Assembly (NCBI GenBank): GCA_035196065.1
Contig: CP136575.1
Span: 1,145,001 to 1,209,000 of the forward strand
Source of the DNA: Sphingobium sp.
GTDB taxonomy: Bacteria; Pseudomonadota; Alphaproteobacteria; Sphingomonadales; Sphingomonadaceae
Direction: 5' to 3'
DNA length: 64,000 nt
Shown here: positions 8,701 through 18,036 of the stretch, piece by piece
Layout of the letters: every line of letters starts with the position of its first letter
Position numbering within the stretch: position 1 is the first letter of the stretch
Program-made: the position numbers and the translations under genes
Notes under the pieces: generated by a model
Database searches by the model: none
Seen by the model: only the letters and a program-made list of their open reading frames with translations
What the model was told of the DNA's origin: nothing

Positions 8701-9684
8701 TCAATCTTCCTGACGTCGATCCGGTTCGTCCCGCATGCTGGGCTGTTCGCTGACGGCCCGGTTGGGTCTTGGTGCCCGGGGTTGCGGTGCCGGGGCGGCA
8801 TTACCCTGCGGTGCCTGCGGGGTCGGCGGTGCTTGCCAGTTGCTGCGATTGCCTTCGCGCATCCGTGGGCGCGGTGCAGCATCGCTGCCTTCATTCATTC
8901 CGCCACGGCGCCAACGACCGGGCGAAGGGGGCGCATCGGTTTGTCCGCTGACGGGCGGCGGGGTGGGGATGGCGTTGTTGCCACTGCCTTGCCAGCCATT
9001 GTCCTGCCAATTGCGGCGGCCTTCACGCCGGCGATCCTCTCCACGCCGCTGGCGGTCACCATTCCAGCGCGGGGGTGTCGTGCCGACAGCAGGCGCCGCC
9101 TGCGCGTCGGGCATGGCCTCCGGTTGCGGAACAGGGATCCCGCCGCGCAGCCGCTCGCCATCGCGCCCGCGATCCCCGCGACCGTCTCCGCGTCTGCGAT
9201 CGTCGCCGCGCCAGCTTTCACGCCGGTTATCGTCATTGCGCCAACCATCACGCCTACGCTCGCCATCGCGACGATTATCGTCGCCGTTTCGCCAGCCATA
9301 GCCACCGCCGCGCCGTTTGTTATGATCACGATACCATTCATAACGGCGGCCGGCCCAGTAGCGACGGTGATTGTCGTACATCTTGTAGCGGCGTCCGCCG
9401 CGATCGAAGATGTAGAAGCCATAGCCCGGATACCAGTAATCCTGATACCAGCCGCCGCGATAGCCTATATTGTAAAAGCCGCCGCGATAGTCACAGTCAT
9501 AATAGCGGTCGAAGGGGCTATAGGGATCGCAGTCATAGCGGCCATAGTCATAGCCGCCATAATCATAACCATCGTCATAATAACCAAGGCCGGCACCAGC
9601 GTCGTAATAGCAGGCCGATAGGGCCATCGTTGCGGCACCCAGTGCCGCTATTCGCGCGATCAGCTTTCCACGCCATCCAGCCAT
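8701..9684 (-). CDS. Arg/Gly/Asp/Tyr-rich low-complexity lipoprotein
   Basis: A 327-aa protein with a lipoprotein signal ending in the lipobox LSAC (Cys about 24). The first part of the mature region (about 25-120) is tyrosine/aspartate/glycine-rich (YYDDGYDYGGYDYG). The middle (about 120-180) is dense in arginine, aspartate and glycine, and the rest is proline/glutamine/arginine-rich. No catalytic domain is visible. It is presumably held in the outer membrane and extended in the periplasm, and such polar repeats could bind polyanions or metals. The ATG at 9684 has AGGGG upstream; a GTG at 9693 is an alternative. Many spurious frames overlap it because of the repeated codons. Confidence 0.7.
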   Translation of the reverse strand: MAGWRGKLIARIAALGAATMALSACYYDAGAGLGYYDDGYDYGGYDYGRYDCDPYSPFDRYYDCDYRGGFYNIGYRGGWYQDYWYPGYGFYIFDRGGRRYKMYDNHRRYWAGRRYEWYRDHNKRRGGGYGWRNGDDNRRDGERRRDGWRNDDNRRESWRGDDRRRGDGRGDRGRDGERLRGGIPVPQPEAMPDAQAAPAVGTTPPRWNGDRQRRGEDRRREGRRNWQDNGWQGSGNNAIPTPPPVSGQTDAPPSPGRWRRGGMNEGSDAAPRPRMREGNRSNWQAPPTPQAPQGNAAPAPQPRAPRPNRAVSEQPSMRDEPDRRQED

Positions 9685-9876
9685 GTCATTCACCCCTTAT
9701 TCCTTGTGCCTGTCCGACATGTTTGGCTTGTCGATTCGAAGGCACTGTCCATCGTAGAATCGGAATTGGACCCCGCCAGTTGAATTCTGTCTGAATGCAC
9801 CTGTTGGCTGGCGTTCAGCTTCGTAAAGTATTTTATCGTTTGCTTGCCCCTTGTTAACATCAATGGCAGTAAGCAT

Positions 9877-9894
9877 TTTAATCAAATAATTAAA
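9877..9894. promoter_or_regulatory. AT-rich inverted repeat upstream of the P450 gene
   Basis: TTTAAT and ATTAAA flank a six-base spacer (9877-9882 and 9889-9894) in an unusually AT-rich stretch, 21 bp before the P450 start. It could be an operator or part of the promoter of the divergent P450/lipoprotein pair. AT-rich promoters make chance palindromes common. Confidence 0.3.
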
Positions 9895-9914
9895 TTCGAC
9901 CGGAGACATGCCCG

Positions 9915-11282
9915 ATGGCCCTTGCCAGCAGTGAAGCCGCAAACCCGCATTGGACGCCCCGTGCAACGCCGCAATCGCTGGACCATATACCCGGCGAAAA
10001 TGGCCCGCCGATTATTGGCAATACCTTCCGCATTTTGCGGGATCCGCCGGCATTCAATCGTTATATGATCGAAAAATATGGCAGGGTGTATCGCTCCAAA
10101 GCCTTTGGCGCTGTCAACCTGACGCTTATCGGGGCAGAGGCGAATGAGCTGATGCTGTTCGATCGGGACAAGCTGTTTTCATCCGAACAGGGATGGGGCC
10201 CGGTTCTCAACCTGCTCTTCCCGCGCGGTCTGATGCTTATGGATTTTGATCACCACCGCATGGATCGTCGCGCGCTCGGCATCGCTTTCAAGCCGGAGCC
10301 GATGCGCGGCTACGTCGCCGACATGAACCGCATCTTTGCCGAACAATTGCCTAAATGGCGCGGCGATATGCTCTTCTATCCGGCGATCAAGCAATTGACC
10401 CTTGATGTTGCCGCCGATGCTTTCCTTGGCGTGCCGCTGGGTCCCGAGGCGGACCGGATCAACACGGCCTTTGTCGATATGGTCGCAGCGTCGGTTTCTC
10501 CCGTCCGCCGGCCGCTGCCCTTCACGCAAATGGGTCGAGGTGTTGCGGGGCGCAATTATCTGATCAACTATTTCGGCCCGCAGATCGAAGAACGGCGCCG
10601 CAACCCCAATCGGCAGGATATGTTTAGCCAATTCTGCCGCGCCACCCGCGACGACGGCGAATATATGACTGATGGCGAAATTATCGACCATATGAACTTC
10701 CTGATGATGGCTGCGCACGACACCATCACTTCGTCGGTGACATCGATGGTCTGGCTGCTCGCTAAGAACCCCGAATGGCAGGAAAGGCTGCGCGCCGAAT
10801 GTCTGTCGATTGCCCCTGCCGGAAGTGCCATCCCCTCTGATAAACTAGACGATTTTGTGCTTGCGGAATATGCTTTCAAGGAATCGCTGCGGATGATCCC
10901 GCCAGTGCCCTCGATCCCGCGTCGCGCGCTGCGCGATTTTGAGTTCATGGGCTACAAGATACCGAAGGGCACAACCGTGAGCATCAACCCGACGGTCACG
11001 CACATGATGTCGGAATATTGGGAAAATCCTGAAATATTCGATCCGATGCGCTTCACGCCAGAAAATTCAAAGGGGCGGCACAAATATGCCTGGGTCCCCT
11101 TTGGCGGTGGCGCGCATATGTGCCTTGGCTTGCACTTTGCCTATATGCAGATGAAGCTATTCATGCACCATTTGCTGACGCAGGTGCGCGTCGAGATTGC
11201 AGATGGCTATACCCCCGAATGGCAGGCTTGGCCGATCCCGAAGCCCAAGGATGGCCTGCGGGTTCGGTTCACGGAACTCTAA
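9915..11282 (+). CDS. Cytochrome P450
   Basis: A 455-aa soluble heme monooxygenase. The heme-thiolate loop is PFGGGAHMCLG (Cys about 403), the I-helix oxygen-binding motif is MMAAHDTITSS, and the K-helix ExxR is KESLRM. A PERF-like RFTPE segment lies between the last two. The length and the lack of an N-terminal anchor fit a class I bacterial enzyme that needs separate redox partners, none of which is nearby. The overall style recalls sterol/retinoid-type bacterial P450s, but the substrate is not inferable. It is divergent from the low-complexity lipoprotein gene and followed by a palindromic repeat that may end the transcript. Confidence 0.95.
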   Translation: MALASSEAANPHWTPRATPQSLDHIPGENGPPIIGNTFRILRDPPAFNRYMIEKYGRVYRSKAFGAVNLTLIGAEANELMLFDRDKLFSSEQGWGPVLNLLFPRGLMLMDFDHHRMDRRALGIAFKPEPMRGYVADMNRIFAEQLPKWRGDMLFYPAIKQLTLDVAADAFLGVPLGPEADRINTAFVDMVAASVSPVRRPLPFTQMGRGVAGRNYLINYFGPQIEERRRNPNRQDMFSQFCRATRDDGEYMTDGEIIDHMNFLMMAAHDTITSSVTSMVWLLAKNPEWQERLRAECLSIAPAGSAIPSDKLDDFVLAEYAFKESLRMIPPVPSIPRRALRDFEFMGYKIPKGTTVSINPTVTHMMSEYWENPEIFDPMRFTPENSKGRHKYAWVPFGGGAHMCLGLHFAYMQMKLFMHHLLTQVRVEIADGYTPEWQAWPIPKPKDGLRVRFTEL

Positions 11283-11290
11283 TTGCTGTT

Positions 11291-11397
11291 ATTCCCGCGA
11301 AAGCGGGGATCCATGGTTTCAGATAGCTGCGCCAAAAACGTCGCCAGTCTAAATTCGAATGTCAGGTCATGGATCCCCGATCAAGTCGGGGATCACA
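11291..11397. repeat. Paired palindromic intergenic repeat between convergent genes
   Basis: The segment beginning CCCGCGAAAGCGGGG (about 11294-11308) and the one with CCCCGATCAAGTCGGGG (about 11375-11391) are each small hairpins. They also carry mutually inverted CGGGGATCCATG / CATGGATCCCCG tails, so the whole 107 bases can fold as one large stem-loop. The left unit reads IPAKAGIH in one frame, a familiar artefact of dispersed proteobacterial palindromes. It sits between the convergent P450 and DUF885 genes and may act as a transcription end. Confidence 0.72.
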
Positions 11398-11431
11398 GAG
11401 ATTGCGTTTTAAACTGGAACATCTGACTTTG

Positions 11432-13264
11432 TTATTTCTGAGCAGCGATCCAAGCGTCCACCTGTTCTTCGAGCACATCAAGCGGCACGGGGCCGGATTT
11501 TAGAACGGTGTCGTGGAAACCGCGCACATCGAAACGCTTGCCCAGCGCCTTTTGCGCCTTGTCGCGCAGTTCGCTGATTTTCAGCCGGCCGACCATATAG
11601 GCGGTCGCCTGACCTGGATAGACGATATAGCGTTCGATCGCCTTCACGATCCCGCCCGGTGCATCGGCGCTGTTATCCTCGACATATTTGATAGCCTGCT
11701 CGCGCGTCCACCGCTTATGGTGCAGACCTGAATCGACGACCAGACGGATCGCACGGTGCAGTTCGAGCTGCAAACGGCCGAAATCGCGTGCCGGATCAGT
11801 GTAGAGCCCCATATCCTTGGCAAGCTTCTCGGAATAGAGGCCCCAGCCTTCCGAATAGGCGGTAACGCCGCCAAATTTGCGGAATGCCGGCACGTCTTTC
11901 AGTTCGGTCTGGATCGCGAGCTGCAGATGGTGGCCGGGTATGCCTTCATGATAGAACAGCGCGTCGACCTCTGTTAGTGGCATGTCTGACATGCGATAGA
12001 GGTTGGCATAATAGGTGCCGGGGCGCGAACCATCGGGGGCAGGGCGCTGGTAAAAGGCCTTGCCGGCCGATTTCTCGCGAAACTCCTCGACGCGTTTCAC
12101 GACCAGCGGCGCCTGCGGCAGCACGCCGAACCATTGCGGTAGCAGCGGTTTAACCGCGTCATAGGCCTTTTGCGTCTCGGCGAGGTAAAGTGCCCGGCCC
12201 TCATCATTCTCAGGTGCGTAGAACTTCTTGTCCTCGCGCATATATTTGAAAAAGGCCTGCAAATTGCCCTTGAAGCCCATTTTCTTGGCGACGCCTTGCA
12301 TCTCGCGATGGATGCGCGCGACCTGGGCTAGACCAAGTTCATGGATTTGGTCGGCGGTCATGCCGGTGGTGGTGTAATTGGTCAGTCGTTCCGCATAATA
12401 ATCGGCGCCATCCTTGAACCGCCACACACCGTCATCGCTGCTGGCGACCTTTTCCTGGGTGGCCATTTCCGCGATCAGTGCCTCATAGGCAGGTTTGACG
12501 GCGGCATTCAGTGCATCTGCAGCTTCGGCGACCAGAAGTTCCTTTTCGACGTCGCTGATCTTAAGCTTTGTGACCTTGGCCTTGAAATCGGCAAACAGGG
12601 GTGCGTCGGGCCCTTCCCCAAATGGCGCCCCGCTGATCACGTTGCGCGCATCGCTGATCACATAGGGATAGACCCATTTGGGCGGCATCACGCCGTTCGC
12701 TGCGCGCGCCTTGGATGTCGCGACCGCCTGCGCAAGTGCAGGGCCGATGCCATAAAGGCGATTGATATAGGCCCGGGCGTCGGCCTTGCTGTCGATCCGG
12801 TGGATGTTGATCAGAAACGCCGGAATCTGGCTTTGCGCGCCATTCATCTGGTCAAACACATAACCATTATGGTTGAACGCATAGGCCGCGATCCTGCGTT
12901 CGGCCTGCTTTTCGTAAAGGTCGAAGGACAGCCGGTTTTCAGGGCTCAGCTTTGCCGGATCGAAACGGGCGCGCAGTTCCTTCAGTGCGGCGACCGTGGC
13001 GGCATAGGCGCGGGCGTCGGCTGCCTCGCTATTGTCGTCCCATCGGCCATAATCGGCGTCCTTGATGCCGCGATAGGATTTGGACAGCGGTGAACGGGCA
13101 AGCTGCTCTGCATCCTGTTCCTCGAAAAAGGCCGTGATTGCGGCGTTCTGGTCAATTTCGGTAGCAACTGCACTGCTAGCCTTCTGGGCAAATGCAGGCG
13201 CGTTCAGGCCCAGACTGGCAACAACCATTGCGGCAGCAGAAAGAGCAGTTCTCGAGATACGCAT
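11432..13264 (-). CDS. DUF885 family exported protein (putative metallopeptidase-like)
   Basis: A 610-aa protein with a Sec signal peptide (about residues 1-26, ending APAFAQ). The family hallmark HEGIPGHHLQ, a gluzincin-like HExxxxH arrangement, lies about two-thirds along. A downstream YSEGWGLYSEKL segment supplies the further conserved glutamate. DUF885 proteins are common and often multicopy in sphingomonads. They are thought to be secreted or periplasmic peptidases, but few have been tested. It stands alone, convergent to the P450 and divergent from the 353-aa unknown gene. Confidence 0.88.
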   Translation of the reverse strand: MRISRTALSAAAMVVASLGLNAPAFAQKASSAVATEIDQNAAITAFFEEQDAEQLARSPLSKSYRGIKDADYGRWDDNSEAADARAYAATVAALKELRARFDPAKLSPENRLSFDLYEKQAERRIAAYAFNHNGYVFDQMNGAQSQIPAFLINIHRIDSKADARAYINRLYGIGPALAQAVATSKARAANGVMPPKWVYPYVISDARNVISGAPFGEGPDAPLFADFKAKVTKLKISDVEKELLVAEAADALNAAVKPAYEALIAEMATQEKVASSDDGVWRFKDGADYYAERLTNYTTTGMTADQIHELGLAQVARIHREMQGVAKKMGFKGNLQAFFKYMREDKKFYAPENDEGRALYLAETQKAYDAVKPLLPQWFGVLPQAPLVVKRVEEFREKSAGKAFYQRPAPDGSRPGTYYANLYRMSDMPLTEVDALFYHEGIPGHHLQLAIQTELKDVPAFRKFGGVTAYSEGWGLYSEKLAKDMGLYTDPARDFGRLQLELHRAIRLVVDSGLHHKRWTREQAIKYVEDNSADAPGGIVKAIERYIVYPGQATAYMVGRLKISELRDKAQKALGKRFDVRGFHDTVLKSGPVPLDVLEEQVDAWIAAQK

Positions 13265-13478
13265 ATAAGTCTCTCCGGATCATTCACTATGCCGTTGCTG
13301 TAACAGCGACGGGACCAAGGTGAAGATGTTATCTTACGCCTTGTTACAGTATCTGTGCACGCGATGCGAAAATCCACCTTGTGGGGTGAAAGCGAAATTG
13401 CGACACGCCTCCAATGTTTATGGACCAAATCACGTGAGTCTATTTTTCTGGCTCGCTTCAATTGGATCGTTCACCCAG

Positions 13479-14540
13479 ATGGTCAACGATCGGGAGGAAA
13501 TGCGCTTCTGCGCGGTCGGGACGGAAATTTTCGCAGAAGCTGCGCGCAAACGGGATGGCGCGACAAGCGACGATGCGCAATTTTTTGACATCATCGGTTA
13601 CCGCTATTCGAACCGACTCGTCGAACTTGGGGGTGCCGACCCTGAAGCGAACCAGCGTCTGAAGGCGCAATTGACCGGACCATTGGCCGGTTTCTTTGCG
13701 GATGAGACGGCGACAGAAACCTTCTCGCCGGAAGTTCAGCGCTTTTCAAAATGCCTCAATCTGGCGTTCGGGGCGATGGAGAATGAGGCGATTGTCGAAA
13801 CCGCAAGGAATCTCGACGCGAATGAGGTCGCGAAATTGCAACCCTCTTTGGAGGCGGCAGATGGAGATATCGTCAAACTTGGCTTTAACCCGATTGAACT
13901 GCTTGCGCTTGCAAGTATCGGCGAGGCACGAAAGTTCGAATTGCGCTGCGCGGTATTTGCGCAGGCCTATGTGAATGATCCGAATGCCGTTCCACAACTG
14001 GCCCCAGCCGGATTGACGACCGGCAAGGTGGCCGCATTGCGTGACCAGCTTTCAAAGCTGATCATTACAGAAAGCGGCGTCAGCCAGGCGGGTATCGACG
14101 GCTTGTTTGCCATGATAGTCAAGGATGTCGGCGCAATTCCGGATGAGGAAGCCAAAGTTTGCACGCCTCTATTCCGGAGCATCGCAACCAGCCCTGAAGG
14201 CCTGACAACTATCGCACTTTCGCCTGCCGTGCCACCAGATCAGCCAACCTTGCCGCGCTGCTATGCCATTTTGACGCGGAATGCGGACGGATTGATAGGC
14301 GAAGCTGGCGCAGATGCGGAACGGGAGTCGGATTATCGTCTAGCCGAGAGACTGGCCGATGCCTTTCTGATGCAAAATGCAGCCGATCCGGAGCGGGCGG
14401 GAGCGGAAATCGGCCTGGCTGTGGCCCATCTGAATGACAATGCGCATAAGGGAATTGTTGATCCCGACCTGCAAACCCGGCTCAATGCATGCCGGACCAT
14501 CGCCTCTGCTGTGCCCGATGTAGAAGCTGTTTCGAACTAG
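13479..14540 (+). CDS. Hypothetical protein, 353 aa, no recognised family
   Basis: The frame has the codon bias of the surrounding genes from about 13479 to its TAG at 14540. Upstream in-frame codons (to 13326) are rich in TTA, CCT and GGA and look non-coding, so I place the start at ATG 13479. ATG 13500, right behind GGGAGG, is another option. The protein is soluble-looking, alpha-helical and rich in Ala, Glu and Asp, with a handful of cysteines spaced through the chain. No motif suggests an enzyme. Its stop overlaps the stop of the convergent ppc gene by 4 bp. Confidence 0.6.
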   Translation: MVNDREEMRFCAVGTEIFAEAARKRDGATSDDAQFFDIIGYRYSNRLVELGGADPEANQRLKAQLTGPLAGFFADETATETFSPEVQRFSKCLNLAFGAMENEAIVETARNLDANEVAKLQPSLEAADGDIVKLGFNPIELLALASIGEARKFELRCAVFAQAYVNDPNAVPQLAPAGLTTGKVAALRDQLSKLIITESGVSQAGIDGLFAMIVKDVGAIPDEEAKVCTPLFRSIATSPEGLTTIALSPAVPPDQPTLPRCYAILTRNADGLIGEAGADAERESDYRLAERLADAFLMQNAADPERAGAEIGLAVAHLNDNAHKGIVDPDLQTRLNACRTIASAVPDVEAVSN

Positions 14541-17218
14541 CCGCTGTTGCGCAGAGCCGTCGCGATGGCATTGATCGTGAGTTGAATGCCTTCACCGATG
14601 CGGGCGTCATCCTCACCCGCACGGTGGCGTTTCATCAGTTCGATCTGCAGATGGTTGAGCGGTTCGATATAAGGCATCCGCAACCGGATCGAATTGTTGA
14701 GCGCAGGGCTGGCTTCGAGCAGCGCCGACTGGCCGGTCGCGGCGAGCAGTTCGTCATGCGCCGCGCCCCAACCGCTGCGGATCGTCCCGAAAAGTCGGTC
14801 GGCCAGCGCGCGATCTTCGACAAGGTCGGCATAATGGGCGGCAATCTCCATGTCCGATTTTGCCAGCACCATTTCCATATTGCTTAGGATCGTCTGGAAA
14901 AAGGGCCAGCTTTGCGCCATCGCTCGGGTCAGCCCCTTGTCCTCAAAAGCTGAAAGCGCATGCCCTGCACCATACCAACCGGGCAGCATCACTCGCGCCT
15001 GAGCCCAGCTGAACACCCAGGGGATGGCGCGCAGATCCTCGATCCGCTGGCTTTTGGCTCTGCTCGATGGACGCGATCCGATCTTGAGCGTGGCAATTTC
15101 CGATATTGGTGTCATTTGTCGGAAGAAAGTTGTGAATCCGTCGGTTTCGTAAACCAGTCCGCGATAGGCGGCAAAGGCTGTGGCCGACAGTTCATCCATC
15201 GCGGCGGCAAATCGTTTGGCATCGGCTGCGGGCAGCGGGTCCGGCTCCAGCGAGGCGAGCAAGGTTGCCGCTGCGATCGTCTCCAGATTGGCGACGGCAT
15301 TGTCGACCGTTCCATATTTCGCCGCGATAACCTCGCCCTGTTCGGTGATGCGGATGCGGCCGTTGACGGTGCCGCGCGGTTGCGCCTGAATCGCGCCAAA
15401 GGCAGAGCCGCCGCCGCGTCCCACTGCTCCGCCCCGGCCATGGAACAACTGCATGGTCACGCCTGCTGCGGCAAATACCGGGGCAAGTGCGAGAGAGGCC
15501 TGCTGCAGACCCCATGTCGAGGTGAGATAGCCGCCATCCTTGTTCGAATCGGAATAGCCGATCATCACTTCTTGATGGCCGCGCGCTCTGGCCAATGCAT
15601 GCATCGCGGGTAGCGCAAAAAAGGCCGACATGATCGCCGGCGCGGCTTCAAGATCGCCGATCGTCTCGAACAGAGGCACGACCATGATCGGCGCGTGTGG
15701 AGTGCCGTCGCTGCTGATCCGGTACAGTCCCGCTTCCTTCAGTAGGATATAGACTTCTAGCAGATCGGACAGGCTGGTCGTCTTGCTGATGATATAGGTC
15801 GTGATCGCTGCGGACCCGAACGTTTCATGCGCTTGCGCCGCGGCACGGATGATGGCTAGTTCGTGCGTGCTTTCTTCGCCCAGTTCGCTGGCGGCACCCA
15901 CTAGCGGCCGATTATTCCCCAGCTCGCTGCATAGCAGCGCAACCCTTGCGTCTTCGCTCAGCCCGGCATAATCGGCCTCAACGGCTGCGTTGCGGAGCAG
16001 TTCGCCGACAACCCGTTCATGCACGTCGCTATTCTGGCGAAGGTCAAGCGTTGCCAGATGGAAACCAAAGGTTTCGACGGTGCGGATCAGCCGGCCAAGC
16101 GCGCCGCCGCTGGCCAATGCCCCCTCTCCGGCAGAGGCGAGGGCCGAAGCGATGGTGACCAAGTCGTGGCGAAAGGCTTCGGGCGTTGCATAGGCGTCGC
16201 CGTGCTGCCGTGCAGGCCTAGGCGGCGAATCGCCTGCAATTCCGCGAAAAGTGGCATCGAGCCGTGCATAAATGCCCGACAGCGCCCGGCGGTAGGGTTC
16301 ATCGCTGCGGCTGGCCGCATTGTCGCCGCTTGCATCGGCAAGGTCGAGCACCGCTTGCGGGACGATTGCGAGCTCTGACGAAATCGATATCTCCGCCCCC
16401 AATTGGTGGACTGCTTCGAGATAATGACCCAGCACCGTTGCCGCCCCGCGGGTGAGCGCATTCTTGAGAGTGTCTGCATTGACAAAGGGGTTGCCGTCGC
16501 GGTCCCCGCCGATCCAACTGCCCAGCCGCAGGAAGGATGGCGGGCGTTGTCCCAGATCACGTTCCCAGCGGGCATATAGCTTGGGCAGGGCGATAAGGAA
16601 CACATCTTCCATATAGGCGCGTGCATTTTCGATCTCGTCAGCAACGACCAGTTTTTCGCGGCGCAGCGGCCGGGTTTGCCATAAAAGCGCGATCTGCCGG
16701 TAAATGGCATTATCGACCTGGTCGCCGGCTTCGGTTACTTCGACCCCGGCATCGCGCATCCGCATCAGTGCCGCGATGCGGTTCTTGTGGTCGATCATGC
16801 TCTTGCGCCGCACCTCGGTGGGGTGTGCGGTCAGCACGGGCACGATCAGGCTTTCGCCTAGTAGTTGACCGACCGTGCTTGGCTCAATCCCTTCGGCCTT
16901 GAGGCGCGCGACTGCCTCGGCAAGGGTTGCGCCATTCTCCTTCAGATTCGTCTGCCGATCCTCAGCAAGGTTGGCGAGCAGTGAGAACAGCATGAAGCCC
17001 CTTACAAAGGCGATTGTATCGTCAAGGTTTAGCGCCTCCAGGCCGGTGTCAACAGGCCCACCCAGCCCGCGATGGCGATCGACGCTGGTCGCGCGGATAT
17101 ATTCAGTCTGGCGGAACAGTTTTTCGCCGCCATAGGCCCGGATCACATCGCCGAGCATCTTGCCGAGGAAGCGTATGTCCGGGTTTTGCTGGATCGGCTG
17201 GGGCGCGGTGCGGTTCAT
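14537..17218 (-). CDS. ppc: Phosphoenolpyruvate carboxylase
   Basis: An 893-aa cytoplasmic enzyme that carboxylates PEP with bicarbonate to oxaloacetate, the main anaplerotic step on sugars. The first active-site signature LTAHPTEVRRKSM, the second MIGYSDSNKDGGYLTSTW and the mobile loop HGRGGAVGRGGG are all intact. The length fits the bacterial family (about 880-930). I start at the ATG at 17218; a GTG ten codons earlier is less likely. No clear Shine-Dalgarno is seen. It follows a lipoprotein gene on the same strand by 58 bp and overlaps the convergent gene's stop. Confidence 0.96.
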   Translation of the reverse strand: MNRTAPQPIQQNPDIRFLGKMLGDVIRAYGGEKLFRQTEYIRATSVDRHRGLGGPVDTGLEALNLDDTIAFVRGFMLFSLLANLAEDRQTNLKENGATLAEAVARLKAEGIEPSTVGQLLGESLIVPVLTAHPTEVRRKSMIDHKNRIAALMRMRDAGVEVTEAGDQVDNAIYRQIALLWQTRPLRREKLVVADEIENARAYMEDVFLIALPKLYARWERDLGQRPPSFLRLGSWIGGDRDGNPFVNADTLKNALTRGAATVLGHYLEAVHQLGAEISISSELAIVPQAVLDLADASGDNAASRSDEPYRRALSGIYARLDATFRGIAGDSPPRPARQHGDAYATPEAFRHDLVTIASALASAGEGALASGGALGRLIRTVETFGFHLATLDLRQNSDVHERVVGELLRNAAVEADYAGLSEDARVALLCSELGNNRPLVGAASELGEESTHELAIIRAAAQAHETFGSAAITTYIISKTTSLSDLLEVYILLKEAGLYRISSDGTPHAPIMVVPLFETIGDLEAAPAIMSAFFALPAMHALARARGHQEVMIGYSDSNKDGGYLTSTWGLQQASLALAPVFAAAGVTMQLFHGRGGAVGRGGGSAFGAIQAQPRGTVNGRIRITEQGEVIAAKYGTVDNAVANLETIAAATLLASLEPDPLPAADAKRFAAAMDELSATAFAAYRGLVYETDGFTTFFRQMTPISEIATLKIGSRPSSRAKSQRIEDLRAIPWVFSWAQARVMLPGWYGAGHALSAFEDKGLTRAMAQSWPFFQTILSNMEMVLAKSDMEIAAHYADLVEDRALADRLFGTIRSGWGAAHDELLAATGQSALLEASPALNNSIRLRMPYIEPLNHLQIELMKRHRAGEDDARIGEGIQLTINAIATALRNSG

Positions 17219-17276
17219 GATGCAAAGGATTGTGGGGTGCAGCACCACCCGTCAAGCGGCATAGCTATGCCGAAGC

Positions 17277-17798
17277 TCAGCCGATCCGGTTGGTCAATTC
17301 CATGATGACTGCTGTTTGCGCCTCAACTGCACGCTGCACGCGCTGCTGGTATGCCTCCATCAGGCCAATCACGCCTGCATCGCTGCCGCGCAGGCGCTCG
17401 GCTGCGATCAGCTTGTCGATATCGGCAAGCGCCGCCGTCGAATCGGCGCGCATTTTTTCAAGGCGGGTTACCTGGAGGTGCGCATTGACCCAGCTTTCGC
17501 TTCCAGTCGCGGCTCCTGCCGCAGCGTTCGCACTTTCGCGTGCTCCGGTTAGCGCGGCTCGAAATGCGGAATCAGCGGCATTATGGCGTGATTCGAGTGC
17601 TAGCAGTTGGTTTCGCAGATCATCAGCTAGGCTGGTGCTGAGCTGGGCCGGCTCTGCCGCAGCTTCTGCTATCGGATCGCTGTTCTCATAGGGGCGTTTG
17701 GCAAGCGAGGGAAAATCGCCCTTGGGCAGCGAACAGCCACTGGTAAGAAGGCTGCAGCCAGCAAGCAGGGCGAGGGGGATGCGGTTGACGCGATGCAT
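17277..17798 (-). CDS. Putative lipoprotein with helical, coiled-coil-prone body
   Basis: A 173-aa protein with a lipoprotein signal ending in LTSGC (Cys about 22). The mature part is almost entirely Ala/Glu/Arg/Leu helix (about residues 50-170), with a heptad-like pattern suggesting a coiled coil. It is probably a periplasmic lipoprotein of unknown role. It lies upstream of ppc on the same strand with a 58-bp gap and may share a transcript, but no functional link is evident. Confidence 0.68.
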   Translation of the reverse strand: MHRVNRIPLALLAGCSLLTSGCSLPKGDFPSLAKRPYENSDPIAEAAAEPAQLSTSLADDLRNQLLALESRHNAADSAFRAALTGARESANAAAGAATGSESWVNAHLQVTRLEKMRADSTAALADIDKLIAAERLRGSDAGVIGLMEAYQQRVQRAVEAQTAVIMELTNRIG

Positions 17799-18036
17799 CG
17801 GACAGGTTTAGTCGGCACGGACAGCGCAGGCAAGCATCGCGGCATATTTCGGCTGAAACCCGCTTTAAATGCCGATTGGCACGTTGACAAAGCCGACTCA
17901 ATCAACTAGCTGCGCGCCTTCCAATGCGGGCCTGTGGGACTCGCGTCTTATTGTTGCGCATTGGAAACGGCCCTATTCCTCGGATTAATTCAGGGAAATG
18001 GGCGAGAAGCAGATATAAAGAGATTGAGACAAAGCC

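Noticed and set aside
8677-9621. Plus-strand Ile/Val/Ala-rich frame of 314 aa opposite the low-complexity lipoprotein
   Set aside because: It is the antisense reading of repeated Arg/Asp/Tyr codons; it has no ribosome site, starts inside a terminator region and shows no family motif.
11120-11326. Short frame ending in IPAKAGIH
   Set aside because: This peptide is a known artefact of a dispersed palindromic repeat, and the frame overlaps the P450 gene.
13326-13478. Upstream extension of the 353-aa unknown protein
   Set aside because: Codons TTA, CCT, GGA and CGA are rare in the rest of the gene, and no ribosome site or signal peptide supports it.
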